This document shows positions 1-7,623 of a stretch of DNA of 35,125 nt, piece after piece. The position numbers and the translations under genes are program-made. The notes under the pieces were generated by a model. It was not told the DNA's origin and did not search any database. It was given only the letters and a program-made list of their open reading frames with translations. How positions within the stretch are numbered: position 1 is the first letter of the stretch; each line of letters starts with the position of its first letter. Source of the stretch: an uncultured Muribaculaceae bacterium (GTDB lineage Bacteria > Bacteroidota > Bacteroidia > Bacteroidales > Muribaculaceae); assembly GCA_910587425.1 (NCBI GenBank), contig CAJUKU010000019.1:1-35125 (forward strand), in the 5' to 3' direction.

Positions 1-323
1 TCCGTGCAAGGATTCGTTTCTACAAACATCACCTTTCCGGCATATTTCTTCTTGCTATACTCTTTCTTTGCTCGTTGGTATAGTTGCATTTCGGAAGGAT
101 ATTGATACAGCCTGTCCATATCAAACAGGCATACGATATAATCATATTGCTTACTCAAATAGGACTCAACCAGTTTCAGGATATGATTGATGTCGCTATG
201 CTGCGGAAAAGCCGGCGCAACCTTGAAAGGATAGCGACACGCAATTCTCAGAGAATCGAAATAGAACCATTCCGTTTCTCCCTCGCCAATGATGGCGATA
301 CTTTTTGTTACTGTCCGTCCCAT
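1..323 (-). CDS. RloB-like TOPRIM-type nuclease of an abortive-infection module (3' end outside window)
   Basis: Reading the minus strand from an ATG at 321-323 gives an open frame to the window edge (107 codons) starting MGRTVTKSIAIIGEGETEWF. Three features match the RloB/AbiLi family: the N-terminal GEGETEWFYFDSL block (metal-binding Glu of a TOPRIM-like fold), a VCLFDMDR block with the acidic DxD at about residues 67-73, and the start of the family's NPC motif (ETNPCT) near residue 104. The start codon lies 4 bases after the stop of the upstream ATPase, so the two are translationally coupled. In RloA/RloB and AbiL systems such an ATPase and nuclease-like partner act together against phage; that role here is inferred from family and context. 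The C-terminal half is beyond the left edge, so catalytic completeness cannot be judged. Confidence 0.75.
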   Translation of the reverse strand, partial: MGRTVTKSIAIIGEGETEWFYFDSLRIACRYPFKVAPAFPQHSDINHILKLVESYLSKQYDYIVCLFDMDRLYQYPSEMQLYQRAKKEYSKKKYAGKVMFVETNPCT

Positions 324-327
324 ATCA

Positions 328-1626
328 TTAGTCATTCAGGTTGATATACTGACTACCTAAGAACGGCAACTTTACCAATTTTCCCTGCTTGTAAGCATTG
401 TATGGGGAAAGATTCTTGTGCAGTCCAAGAGAAGACAGGCGTACTATTTTAGTTTCGCCAAGTTCGTCTTTGTCGGTGAACCATATCGTATCACGGCGAA
501 TAAAATCCTCATTGAGAAGATTGATGTCGTGCGTTGTCAATAGCAACTGAGATGTTCCGTCGCTGTTTGCCAAAAATACTTTTATGAAATAAGCCAACAG
601 TTCATAATGAATACTTGTCTCCACTTCATCAATGGGCATAAACCTATTGGTCTTTAACAGGTAATTCAGTATCACCGCCATTCCCAAGAACCTCATGGTG
701 CCATTGGACTCGTATTCTTCCGACAAATCATATACTTTATCGCCTGCCTTATGCCTGAAGGTCAATTCCGTATTTGTAATTTTCCCCTTTCTAAGCATTT
801 CAGCCTTTGCATCTTTATCAATAGGGGCATTCTGAATCAGTTGTTCCAATTCAGGGGTAATCAGCTCTTCCTCTTCGTTTAATACCACATCTTCTATATT
901 GAAATCGGACGCTTTCAGGAAATTTAAAATGAATTTCTTCAAATCTCCTGCCTCGTCTTTATCCAATCGTGATTTGACATATCCCGAAAGCAACATACCG
1001 GGAGCCAATACATCTTTTACCTGCTTGGCAAAATAATCGTACACATCATTCAGCCTTGTCCGTTCCACGTTGCTTTTGCCAAACGCGGCAAGCACACTGC
1101 AATTATTGATAGTGTTGCCGGAAATCACATCCTGGCTTTTCTTCGTCATTTTCAGATTTACGCCAAAGTCAATGGTCGTGGAATCTGTTGCGGCATCATA
1201 ACTTCGGTTGTACAGCTTGGTCGGGCGAATGGAATCATAAACAATCAATGTCTCGGAATAGATATGCTTTGCGTCCAATTCAAAACTAAGGATGTACTTC
1301 GACTGGTTGATATAGAACACCATTGACATCTTTGTCTTCTCGTTCCTTGAGGTGTCATCCAACATGAAAGGGACAACTCCGGTTTTCTCAGTCCTGTCTT
1401 TAGGCATTCTCAAAACCAGCATCTTGAAGAATTCAATGGCATTTAATATATTCGTTTTACCGGAAGCGTTAGCACCATAGATGATGCCCACTTTCAGTAA
1501 TCTTACACCGTCCTTAACTTCATACGAGTACTCATCAGACATAAAAGTATCTGCCGATGGTTCAAAACTGATTTTCTGAACCGACTTAATGGAGAAAAAA
1601 TTCTCAATGCTGAACTCTGCTATCAT
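328..1626 (-). CDS. AAA15-family ATPase (RloA/AbiLii-like), defence module
   Basis: A 432-residue cytosolic ABC/SMC-type ATPase of the COG1106 kind. Visible motifs: Walker A GANASGKT at 51-58, a signature-like stretch ESNGTMRFLGMA at 307-318, Walker B with glutamate PIDEVETSIH at 331-340, and an H-loop TTHD at 364-367. The middle (about 85-300) is a charged lid region. The length is normal and all ATPase motifs are intact. It heads a two-gene operon with the RloB-like gene 4 bases downstream, the arrangement of RloAB and AbiLii/AbiLi. A well-spaced Bacteroidetes promoter sits directly upstream (1655-1685). The gene is visibly more AT-rich than genes to its right, suggesting horizontal acquisition. 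Which phage step it senses cannot be told from sequence. Confidence 0.85.
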   Translation of the reverse strand: MIAEFSIENFFSIKSVQKISFEPSADTFMSDEYSYEVKDGVRLLKVGIIYGANASGKTNILNAIEFFKMLVLRMPKDRTEKTGVVPFMLDDTSRNEKTKMSMVFYINQSKYILSFELDAKHIYSETLIVYDSIRPTKLYNRSYDAATDSTTIDFGVNLKMTKKSQDVISGNTINNCSVLAAFGKSNVERTRLNDVYDYFAKQVKDVLAPGMLLSGYVKSRLDKDEAGDLKKFILNFLKASDFNIEDVVLNEEEELITPELEQLIQNAPIDKDAKAEMLRKGKITNTELTFRHKAGDKVYDLSEEYESNGTMRFLGMAVILNYLLKTNRFMPIDEVETSIHYELLAYFIKVFLANSDGTSQLLLTTHDINLLNEDFIRRDTIWFTDKDELGETKIVRLSSLGLHKNLSPYNAYKQGKLVKLPFLGSQYINLND

Positions 1627-1654
1627 AATCGTTGATTTTATCTATTGTATGGTG

Positions 1655-1685
1655 CAAAGATACAAATAAAATCTCATACAACAAA
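1655..1685 (-). promoter_or_regulatory. Bacteroidetes-type promoter of the ATPase/RloB operon
   Basis: On the minus strand a TTTG (-33 box, 1682-1685) is followed after 19 bases by TATCTTTG (1655-1662), an exact match to the -7 consensus TAnnTTTG. Transcription would begin near 1648, leaving a leader of about 20 bases before the ATG at 1626. Confidence 0.7.
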
Positions 1686-1937
1686 TTATAAATACGATTA
1701 TTGTAGAAAAACTACGCAATACAAATATAAAATCAGTGAATATCTATTTGTTGTGGTTATAAATTAACCGTCTGATTATCTCCGGAAGGTGTTGACTGAT
1801 TTGAGGACGGTAAACGAATGTGGATTATGCAGCCAAAGAAGTTAATTGTCCTATGCCATTTGCGCCATCTCTTGATTCTATTTACGATGGCTAAATAGTG
1901 ATGCTAAAATGGTACTAAATTACAAAACTACTCTTTT
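1686..1937. other. AT-rich intergenic part of the insertion, no gene seen
   Basis: The gap between the ATPase start (1626) and the pgeF remnant (1938) carries the operon promoter and otherwise AT-rich DNA. A short open stretch of 26 codons on the plus strand (1814-1894, ending in TAA) could be a relic of a coding sequence, but it has no recognisable motif. No tRNA, attachment-site duplication or integrase is visible; the other end of the insertion lies outside the window. Confidence 0.4.
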
Positions 1938-2525
1938 ATGCACTCTATAAAATATAGTAAATCAGTTTATTATATAATTTTATATCTTGTTGACCACAAT
2001 ACAGACCGGTCTGTACTCGAAGGTGTTGATGCGCTTGTGAGCAGCACGGCAGGTACAGCGCTTGTCATACACACCGCCGACTGTGTGCCGGTAATGCTCG
2101 CCGATCCTGATGCCGGGGTGATAGCCGCAGCCCATGCAGGGTGGCGTGGCGCTGCCGCCGGAATCGTAAGCCGCACACTGGAGGAGATGGTGCGTCAGGG
2201 AGCCGCGCTTGAAAGAATCCTTGTGGCAATGGGACCGTGCATCTGCATGGATTGCTTTGAGGTCGGTGATGAGGTCGCCGCACAGTTTCCGGAGGAATGC
2301 GTGACGCGCTACGAGGGGAGGCGTCCGCATGTGGATCTTGGGGCTGCAATATTCAGAGAGCTAACGGCTGCCGGAGTCGCTGCGGATAATGTGGCGATGC
2401 CACCGGAATGCACGCGGTGCAACCCTGAGCGTTTCTTCTCGGCGCGCAGGTTGGGAGTGGAGAGCGGGCGGATTGCCAATGTGATCACTCTGAAGGAAGC
2501 GGACGGCGCTCGAATGCGTCGATGA
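1938..2525 (+). pseudogene. pgeF: PgeF/YfiH peptidoglycan-editing factor, 5'-truncated by an insertion
   Basis: From about residue 17 (VDHNTDRSVLEGVDALVS) onward this is a clear PgeF/YfiH (laccase-domain, formerly polyphenol oxidase) protein: TADCVP with the metal-binding Cys, HAGWRG with a metal-binding His, GPCICMDCFEVGDEV, and a C-terminal FFSARRLG block. Family members are about 250-270 residues; this frame has 195. Roughly 75-100 N-terminal residues are missing, including the QxHG segment that supplies the third metal ligand. The first 16 codons are AT-rich and unrelated, and base composition changes abruptly near 1990. PgeF removes wrongly incorporated L-serine muropeptide precursors; with one ligand missing this copy is probably inactive. 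Its 3' end overlaps the convergent downstream gene by 41 bases. Family assignment is firm; loss of function is inference. Confidence 0.8.
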
Positions 2526-3336
2526 AACTTCCGGGAGTGGCATTGTAGATGTTAACGCCTATGCTGTCGGCGTAGCGGCGCAGGGTGAAGTAGGATTTGA
2601 ATGCGACATAGAAACTGTGGATCACTTCGTGCAGACGCACGTTGCGGTACACCTGACTGACGCGTTGCCGCTCCGCTTCGTTGTCTTCATAGAAATGCGG
2701 CTGTACGGATAGGACGGTATTGTCGTCGCCGACGGCAAGCGTGCGTGTCCATGAGTGGTCGGCTCCGGTTAGATATATGTTTCTGTAGCCCTCGCGTATT
2801 CCTGCCATGATTGCGGGAATGAGCACGTTGCGCGGGCGGGGGATGCCTCGTCCGGAATTGTAGACCATGCGCTCGAACCACCGGAATCCTCCGATACCCA
2901 CAAAGTTGAATCTCTCTACAATCACATTGAGGTTATCGGTCGCGGGTATGCATCCGGCTCCGAAGGGGATATAGAGTGTCATCCGCCAGTCCACTTTGTC
3001 AAGATTGGCGCGTAGTTTCAGCAGGTTCTCGTTTCCTTCGGCAGCGAAGAAAACCGGATCAGCCATCAGATAATATCGCGGGCGCAGTGTGAAAAACTCA
3101 GGTGTGAGTGCGGCAAAATTCACTGCGAGCAGCGGGTAGCGCCGCAGAGCACCGGGGTGTTCTGTTATGGTCTGTGCAAGCGATGGTCCGTTGCCCATCA
3201 CTATAAGCGTGTCGCCGCCGTCGCGTGCCGGTCGCGGAGCCTTGTGAGTCAAGGCTATCAGTTTTATGATGCTTTTGCCGGTAGCGGCGAGGTCAGCCGC
3301 CCAATCCGTGCATTTTTTTGTAAAGGCTTTGCTCAT
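2485..3336 (-). CDS. Putative DUF115/MptE-like or GT42 sialyltransferase-like protein
   Basis: About 283 residues from the chosen ATG at 3336 (MSKAFTKKC). A further in-frame ATG at 3381 would place a perfect hairpin inside the coding region and start upstream of the predicted transcription start, so the inner start is preferred. Motifs: VMGNGPSL near the N-terminus, the nucleotide-binding signature shared by DUF115/MptE-like proteins and GT42 sialyltransferases; then YYLMADP, and a later NVLIPAIMAGIREGYRNIYL segment followed by GADHSW, the order seen in GT42 enzymes. No signal peptide, so probably cytosolic and acting on a nucleotide-activated sugar for surface glycans. The 3' end overlaps the convergent pgeF remnant by 41 bases. 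Substrate cannot be assigned; the fold-level call is more secure than the activity. Confidence 0.6.
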   Translation of the reverse strand: MSKAFTKKCTDWAADLAATGKSIIKLIALTHKAPRPARDGGDTLIVMGNGPSLAQTITEHPGALRRYPLLAVNFAALTPEFFTLRPRYYLMADPVFFAAEGNENLLKLRANLDKVDWRMTLYIPFGAGCIPATDNLNVIVERFNFVGIGGFRWFERMVYNSGRGIPRPRNVLIPAIMAGIREGYRNIYLTGADHSWTRTLAVGDDNTVLSVQPHFYEDNEAERQRVSQVYRNVRLHEVIHSFYVAFKSYFTLRRYADSIGVNIYNATPGSFIDAFERRPLPSE

Positions 3337-3341
3337 AAGTC

Positions 3342-3379
3342 GCAATGCCGCAGGGATGGTTGTGATCCTGCGGCATTGC
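3342..3379 (-). promoter_or_regulatory. Perfect 13-bp inverted repeat at predicted transcript start
   Basis: Arms at 3342-3354 and 3367-3379 are perfect complements (GCAATGCCGCAGG) separated by 12 bases. The repeat fills the space between the -7 promoter box and the chosen ATG at 3336, ending 5 bases before it. It could be an RNA hairpin controlling translation or stability of the GT42-like gene, or an operator. Confidence 0.6.
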
Positions 3380-3410
3380 AAAAGTACATACCTGCATGTT
3401 AACTGCCAAA
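3379..3410 (-). promoter_or_regulatory. Bacteroidetes-type promoter of the GT42-like gene
   Basis: Minus strand: TTTG (3407-3410), 20-base spacer, TACTTTTG (3379-3386, matches TAnnTTTG). The predicted start of transcription is near 3372, which excludes the more upstream ATG at 3381 as the initiation codon. Confidence 0.6.
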
Positions 3411-3453
3411 TTTCAGGCGGTGAAATCAGACAGGCAGGTTATTTCCCTGACGT

Positions 3454-4578
3454 TTACTTGAAGTTGATGAAGATGACTGCGGGATTGGCGTCATCGTCGG
3501 CATTTTCGAGCGGAGCGTATTCGGCAGCGAAGCTGTTGGGGTTCTCCTTGATGTATGCGCTTGCGACAGCCGGATCAATCACCGATATGAAACTGTTGTC
3601 ATCGCTCTCGTTGAAAGGGAGTGTTCCGATCATCATGTTGTTCATGAAGTTGTCCGCTCCCGAGATATCGTCGACAAGATTGTTGAAATTGAGTTTCACG
3701 GCGTCCTTTCTTTCCTTGTCATAAATGTAGAGATTCATCTCACCGCGACTCATGGATATCCAGAAGATATGTGAGCCGGAAACTGATATGCCGGTGTACA
3801 TTTCACCCGCAACATCCATTTTGCTGTTGGTCTGGCGCAGTGCATCATTGAGATCCTCGGTGTCGAGAGCATCGGATGTGTTGATCAGTTTGATAGTACG
3901 TACTTCGCCGGTGCTTGGTGTCACGAGGGCGAGGTCGTTGCTGAAGTTCATCTGCTGGATATATGTGCCGTCGGATAATTCAGGCAGACCGACAACTTTC
4001 GACAGGTTCCAGTCGTCGCATGCCTTGAGCATTGTGCGGATGGTGTCGCCCTTTTCATCGAGCTGCATAATCACATTACCGTTCTCAAGCGGCATGCCGC
4101 AGGCTACAAGCATTCCGTCAGGTGTGAAACGGATGTAATTTCCTGAGCGGACCGGAATCTCACGGTAGCTATCCGGATTTGATATGCTCTTTATAACCAA
4201 TTTGTCGAACGACAGGATATAACAGCTGTCGCCTTCGACATCAAAGTTGTTTATGCGTTTCAACTCGCCCGGTCCGGCTCCTATTCTTGCGATCTCTTTC
4301 ACAAACTTACCGTTCATGTCGAATTGCATGAGATGATTGTCGGCATTGACGAACAGACGGTCGCCATCTTTCCTTATGCCGGAGATCCTGCCTATGAGCA
4401 ATGAGTCGGATGTTTCGAGCGGCACGATCTTTATGGATGACACGTGGTCGGAGAGCTTTTCGCTTCCTGTTGTCACAGCACTCTCGTCGACAATATATGT
4501 GGGTAATTCATCCTTGCTTGTGCAAGCAGCCATGAGCAGTGCGATTACAGCAGCAGTCGTGTAACGAAGTGATTTCAT
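3454..4578 (-). CDS. 6-bladed beta-propeller lipoprotein
   Basis: 374 residues. The N-terminus is a lipoprotein signal, MKSLRYTTAAVIALLMAAC, with the acylated Cys at residue 19, so the mature protein is membrane-anchored in the envelope. The remainder resembles the Bacteroidales 6-bladed beta-propeller family (NHL-like): a characteristic opening (IKIVPLETSDSLLIGRISGI), then repeated blade segments such as DRLFVNADNHLMQFDMNGKF and GAGPGEL. Family members are common near surface-glycan and export genes but their ligands are mostly unknown. A TAnnTTTG box lies about 28 bases upstream. It stands alone between the GT42-like gene and the FadL-like gene, all on the same strand. Confidence 0.8.
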   Translation of the reverse strand: MKSLRYTTAAVIALLMAACTSKDELPTYIVDESAVTTGSEKLSDHVSSIKIVPLETSDSLLIGRISGIRKDGDRLFVNADNHLMQFDMNGKFVKEIARIGAGPGELKRINNFDVEGDSCYILSFDKLVIKSISNPDSYREIPVRSGNYIRFTPDGMLVACGMPLENGNVIMQLDEKGDTIRTMLKACDDWNLSKVVGLPELSDGTYIQQMNFSNDLALVTPSTGEVRTIKLINTSDALDTEDLNDALRQTNSKMDVAGEMYTGISVSGSHIFWISMSRGEMNLYIYDKERKDAVKLNFNNLVDDISGADNFMNNMMIGTLPFNESDDNSFISVIDPAVASAYIKENPNSFAAEYAPLENADDDANPAVIFINFK

Positions 4579-4605
4579 TTTTTAGGGGTTTGATTGGTTT
4601 TGTGG

Positions 4606-4613
4606 CAAAGGTA
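4606..4613 (-). promoter_or_regulatory. -7 promoter box (TACCTTTG) of the beta-propeller lipoprotein gene
   Basis: Matches TAnnTTTG on the minus strand, 28 bases before the ATG at 4578. No clear -33 TTTG at the usual distance. Confidence 0.45.
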
Positions 4614-4680
4614 GGGAATAATAAGGCATGAATAGAGCGGGAGAGCGTTAAAAATAAAAAAAAAAGGAGTTAGGTGGAAA

Positions 4681-4734
4681 TAGGGCAAATAAGGCAGATA
4701 AGGCGAATAGGGCGGAGGGGGCGAATAAGGCAGT
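4681..4734 (+). repeat. 9-bp tandem repeat, site A (six units of TARGGCRAA type)
   Basis: Six consecutive 9-base units: TAGGGCAAA, TAAGGCAGA, TAAGGCGAA, TAGGGCGGA, GGGGGCGAA, TAAGGCAGT. The array lies between the hairpin after the FadL-like gene and the promoter of the lipoprotein gene. The same unit recurs at 8444, 11552 and 34984. Confidence 0.8.
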
Positions 4735-4762
4735 GGCTGTGCCCGTCGGGGCACAGCCACTG
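4731..4762 (-). terminator. Hairpin after the FadL-like gene
   Basis: A perfect 14-bp stem (CAGTGGCTGTGCCC and its complement) with a 4-base loop, 31 bases past the stop at 4793. No T-run follows on the minus strand, so it may be a Rho-independent terminator of the weak Bacteroidetes kind or only a 3'-end stabiliser. Confidence 0.6.
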
Positions 4763-4792
4763 GGATTATGCTTTTATGGAGATGCGCTGAGG

Positions 4793-6400
4793 TCAGAACT
4801 TGACTCCTGCGGTCAGCACGATCTGATTCTGGTTGTCGGTGAGTTTTGAGCTTACGGGAGTAGCGGTGTACCGGTTGGCTGTGAACGGGTGGAATGTGCT
4901 TTCGCGGTGACGGTGCACGTATGCCGCATCAACATAGATATTCTTGTAACGGTAACCAAGTCCGCAGGAGATGTAGTTTGTGGTCTTGTCGAGCGAGTAG
5001 GAGGGTGTTGTTTCCGTGTCGTCGGGACCAGAGGTGTAGACCATAGTCTGGCTGTTCTGTACCTCGGTTGTTGTCGGCGATGACTGTATGGAGTATCCTG
5101 CGCGCACGCTCCACTGTGGAGTGAGGCGGTACTCGGCACCGATGCGGAGAATATTGACAGCCTTGTAGTATGTAGCCACATCGGCATTCATGTCGGTGTA
5201 TTCGTAGCCCTGGTTGTCGCGTATGCTCATCTTCTGCATGGGGCGGTATTCGTAGTCAAGGCTGAGGATGCCTTTAGAGCCTATGATACCTGCTACGCCA
5301 GCCATGAGGCGCCACGGCGTGCGGAGTTTCCACTCGAAGTAATCGGTATAGCCCTCGTTGGTTTCGGTAAGTCCGCTGAGACCGCCGCCATAGCCGTAGT
5401 CGATCTGAGCCCATCCCTCCTGCTTGAGATTATAGTAGGTGGGGGTGTGTACGGCAAGACCGAAGCGGAGTTCATTGATGGGGCGTATTATGACACCGGT
5501 CTTGAAGTTGAATCCGGTTCCGTTGATGTGCTTCCAGCTGTCGAGCCCGAAACCGCCGGCACCGGTGACTGTGTGCGAACCGTCGGCATCGGCGGGGATG
5601 CGGGCGTTATCCATATCCTCGGTATAGTAGACTGAGGAGTTGAAATCAATGTCGGTGATGCCGAAACCGATACCCCAGTAGACGATATTCGATATGTTTC
5701 CGCCGAAGTTTATGGCGTACTCATCCACATAGCCTTTCTCTACGACATCAAACGAGCCGTAACCGGTTGTGCCGTCCTGCCAGAGACCATTGTACTGACC
5801 GGTGGCTCCCACAGGATTGATAAGATAGCCGTTATATCCGAGTATTGACATCCAGGGTGCCTGGTCGTCCATGTAGGGGTTGAACTTGTCGTTGCCTGTG
5901 AGCTGTGATGAAGCCCATCCTTCGGCTGTGGTGTATCCGGCTATATAGTTTGACAGCGAGCCGTTGAGCTGCGGTATATTTCCCCGATAGGCACGGTCGA
6001 AAGAACCGATCCTGCTGTATGAAGCGCCCCAGTTGAAGTAGGGCATTATGTCAGAACCGGTATATACAGCGCCAATGTAGCCGAAGTTGTTGCAGTTGAC
6101 TTTTGTCTGCGAGCGATCGACAGCGGCGTTGAGGGTGAGCGATCGGACGCTTTGCGCGTTTATGTCGAGCGTGGCTGATATCTCGCTGCTGCGGTACACT
6201 CCTATGCCGCCGGGATTCTGGTTGAGGGTCGAGAGGTCACCTCCAAGTGCAGTGAAGGCTCCTCCCATCGACATGAAGCGTGCGGTACCCCTTAGCTCGT
6301 GCTGCGACAGGCTGTAGGCGTCGAGAGCGGTCTGTGCGGATGCTCCCGTTGCAACAGTGGCGATGAGCAGTGATGCTATGGTCAGATGTTTTGTAGCCAT
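4793..6400 (-). CDS. OmpP1/FadL/TodX-family outer-membrane transport protein
   Basis: 535 residues with a Sec signal peptide (MATKHLTIASLLIATVATGASA, cleavage before Q). The mature start carries the family pattern: SQHELRGTARFMSMGGAFTALGG, then NQNPGGIGVYRSSE, the hatch-like NPxG segment of FadL relatives. The rest is amphipathic beta-strand with aromatic residues, and the protein ends in QIVLTAGVKF, whose terminal Phe is a typical beta-barrel assembly signal. FadL-type barrels move hydrophobic molecules across the outer membrane; Bacteroidales copies are often annotated as hemin receptors without direct evidence. The gene starts 79 bases after the stop of the Trp-rich protein gene and may be co-transcribed with it. 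Confidence 0.85.
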   Translation of the reverse strand: MATKHLTIASLLIATVATGASAQTALDAYSLSQHELRGTARFMSMGGAFTALGGDLSTLNQNPGGIGVYRSSEISATLDINAQSVRSLTLNAAVDRSQTKVNCNNFGYIGAVYTGSDIMPYFNWGASYSRIGSFDRAYRGNIPQLNGSLSNYIAGYTTAEGWASSQLTGNDKFNPYMDDQAPWMSILGYNGYLINPVGATGQYNGLWQDGTTGYGSFDVVEKGYVDEYAINFGGNISNIVYWGIGFGITDIDFNSSVYYTEDMDNARIPADADGSHTVTGAGGFGLDSWKHINGTGFNFKTGVIIRPINELRFGLAVHTPTYYNLKQEGWAQIDYGYGGGLSGLTETNEGYTDYFEWKLRTPWRLMAGVAGIIGSKGILSLDYEYRPMQKMSIRDNQGYEYTDMNADVATYYKAVNILRIGAEYRLTPQWSVRAGYSIQSSPTTTEVQNSQTMVYTSGPDDTETTPSYSLDKTTNYISCGLGYRYKNIYVDAAYVHRHRESTFHPFTANRYTATPVSSKLTDNQNQIVLTAGVKF

Positions 6401-6479
6401 GTTATGGGTTTGTGAAGTGTGGTTTGGAATCTTAGTTGCTTAAATACACAAGCCGATAGTGTCCGGCTAATGCTGTGGT

Positions 6480-7520
6480 TCAGTGACGTCCGCGTGACGA
6501 ACCTCCACCCGAACGGCTTCCGCCGTTGTTGAAGCCTCCTCCGTGCTGTGAGCTTCCTCCGCCTCCGCGGTAGGTAGCGCCGGAGTTATTGCGTCCGGGT
6601 CGGGTGTAATTGTTGTAGTTGTTGTTATTATTGTTGTTCGACGGACGCGTGGTGGGTTGATAGTTGTTGCTCGGGCGTGTCGACGGACGGTAGTTGTTGC
6701 CAGGACGCGATGTGGGACGGTAATTTGAGTTGCCGTACCTGTGTGAGCCGGTAGCGGGTCGGTAGCCGGCTGCGGTGTTGCGCCGCACAGCACCGGGATG
6801 ACGCGGGTTGTAGTAGTGAGGGCGCGAGCCTCCCCATCCGCCTCCGGTCCATCCCCATGACCAGGAGGGTCCCCATCCCCACGAAGGACCCCACCCCCAT
6901 GACCAGGAGGGACCCCATGACCATGAAGGTCCCCATCCCCATGCGGGACTCCAGTTCCATGCCCAAGAGGGTCCCCACGACGGATACCATGGCGATGTCG
7001 CCCAGTACCATGGTGAGTACCATCCATAGCGTGGATAACCCCAGTAGCCGGGAGTGTTCACGTATATGTTGACCTCGGCAGGTTCTGCATAGTAGAGAGC
7101 GGCGATCTCGGGATCGGTCGATGCTGCTACGACAGTGGGATTGTAATAGCGCTCGATCTGGCGGGTGTATGCGTAGTCGGGGAGTGCGGTCAAGGTGTCG
7201 GATGCTGTGATTGATGCTGAATCGGGACGTCCGAAAACACCACGGCGATTGTACTCGTCGACGCTACGGTTGACGCCTCCGCCGGTGACCGTATAGGTGT
7301 CGGCTGCCGGGTAGTCTTCCACAGGGTAGAGAATATAACCGTTGGTGCGCGCGGGTGCATTCTTGCGCTGTTCGGCAGCTTTTTTAGCCGCTTCTATGTT
7401 CTTATCCTTGTCTTTGTCGGGATTGAAGTAAATGTCGTCGTAGTAGCTCTGTGCGTTGAGCGAAGCCGCCGCGCAGAGAGCCAGAGCGAGAGGGAGTGTG
7501 CGGTTGATGATGTGTTTCAT
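6480..7520 (-). CDS. Secreted Trp/Gly/Ser-rich low-complexity repeat protein, function unknown
   Basis: About 346 residues from MKHIINRTLPLALAL (an ATG 12 bases upstream at 7532 is possible). A signal peptide ends at SLNA. Residues ~25-155 are an ordinary mixed region with a charged lysine stretch. Residues ~160-230 (numbered from the upstream ATG) contain 22 tryptophans in 70 residues, built from tandem GPSWSWG-like units. The C-terminal third is a low-complexity tail with repeated RPxNNYRP, an Asn run, then Gly/Ser/Arg. No catalytic motif or anchoring signal is visible. The pattern suggests an exported surface or matrix-like protein; I do not recognise a family. It precedes the FadL-like gene by 79 bases. 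Confidence 0.65.
   Translation of the reverse strand: MKHIINRTLPLALALCAAASLNAQSYYDDIYFNPDKDKDKNIEAAKKAAEQRKNAPARTNGYILYPVEDYPAADTYTVTGGGVNRSVDEYNRRGVFGRPDSASITASDTLTALPDYAYTRQIERYYNPTVVAASTDPEIAALYYAEPAEVNIYVNTPGYWGYPRYGWYSPWYWATSPWYPSWGPSWAWNWSPAWGWGPSWSWGPSWSWGWGPSWGWGPSWSWGWTGGGWGGSRPHYYNPRHPGAVRRNTAAGYRPATGSHRYGNSNYRPTSRPGNNYRPSTRPSNNYQPTTRPSNNNNNNNYNNYTRPGRNNSGATYRGGGGSSQHGGGFNNGGSRSGGGSSRGRH
6850..7000 (-). repeat. Coding tandem repeats for the WGPSWSWG-like motif
   Basis: The DNA here repeats CCATGACCAGGAGGG and CCCCATCCCCA-type blocks, encoding successive GPSW, SWG and GWG units in the secreted Trp-rich protein. Such repeats can expand or contract by slippage. Confidence 0.6.
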
Positions 7521-7562
7521 ACTGACGATCATTTTGCTGTTGTATTTGTGATGTTCGTGTCA

Positions 7563-7570
7563 CAAAGTTA
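7563..7570 (-). promoter_or_regulatory. -7 promoter box (TAACTTTG) of the Trp-rich protein gene
   Basis: Exact TAnnTTTG match on the minus strand. Predicted transcription start near 7556, about 24 bases before the upstream ATG and 36 before the preferred one. No good -33 box. Confidence 0.45.
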
Positions 7571-7623
7571 ATGAATATGGTAATTCAAGCCAACATCCCG
7601 TATCAAAATAGGGAATTTTTAAC

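Noticed and set aside
84..344. 86-codon plus-strand frame at the left end
   Set aside because: It lies opposite the RloB-like gene, whose GEGETE, DMD and NPC motifs are clear.
1814..1894. Short open stretch as a small gene
   Set aside because: Only 26 codons, no start codon in a good context, no motif; kept as a possible relic only.
3336..3381. Longer N-terminus (15 extra residues) for the GT42-like protein
   Set aside because: The upstream ATG lies inside the -7 promoter box and the extension would be encoded by the inverted repeat.
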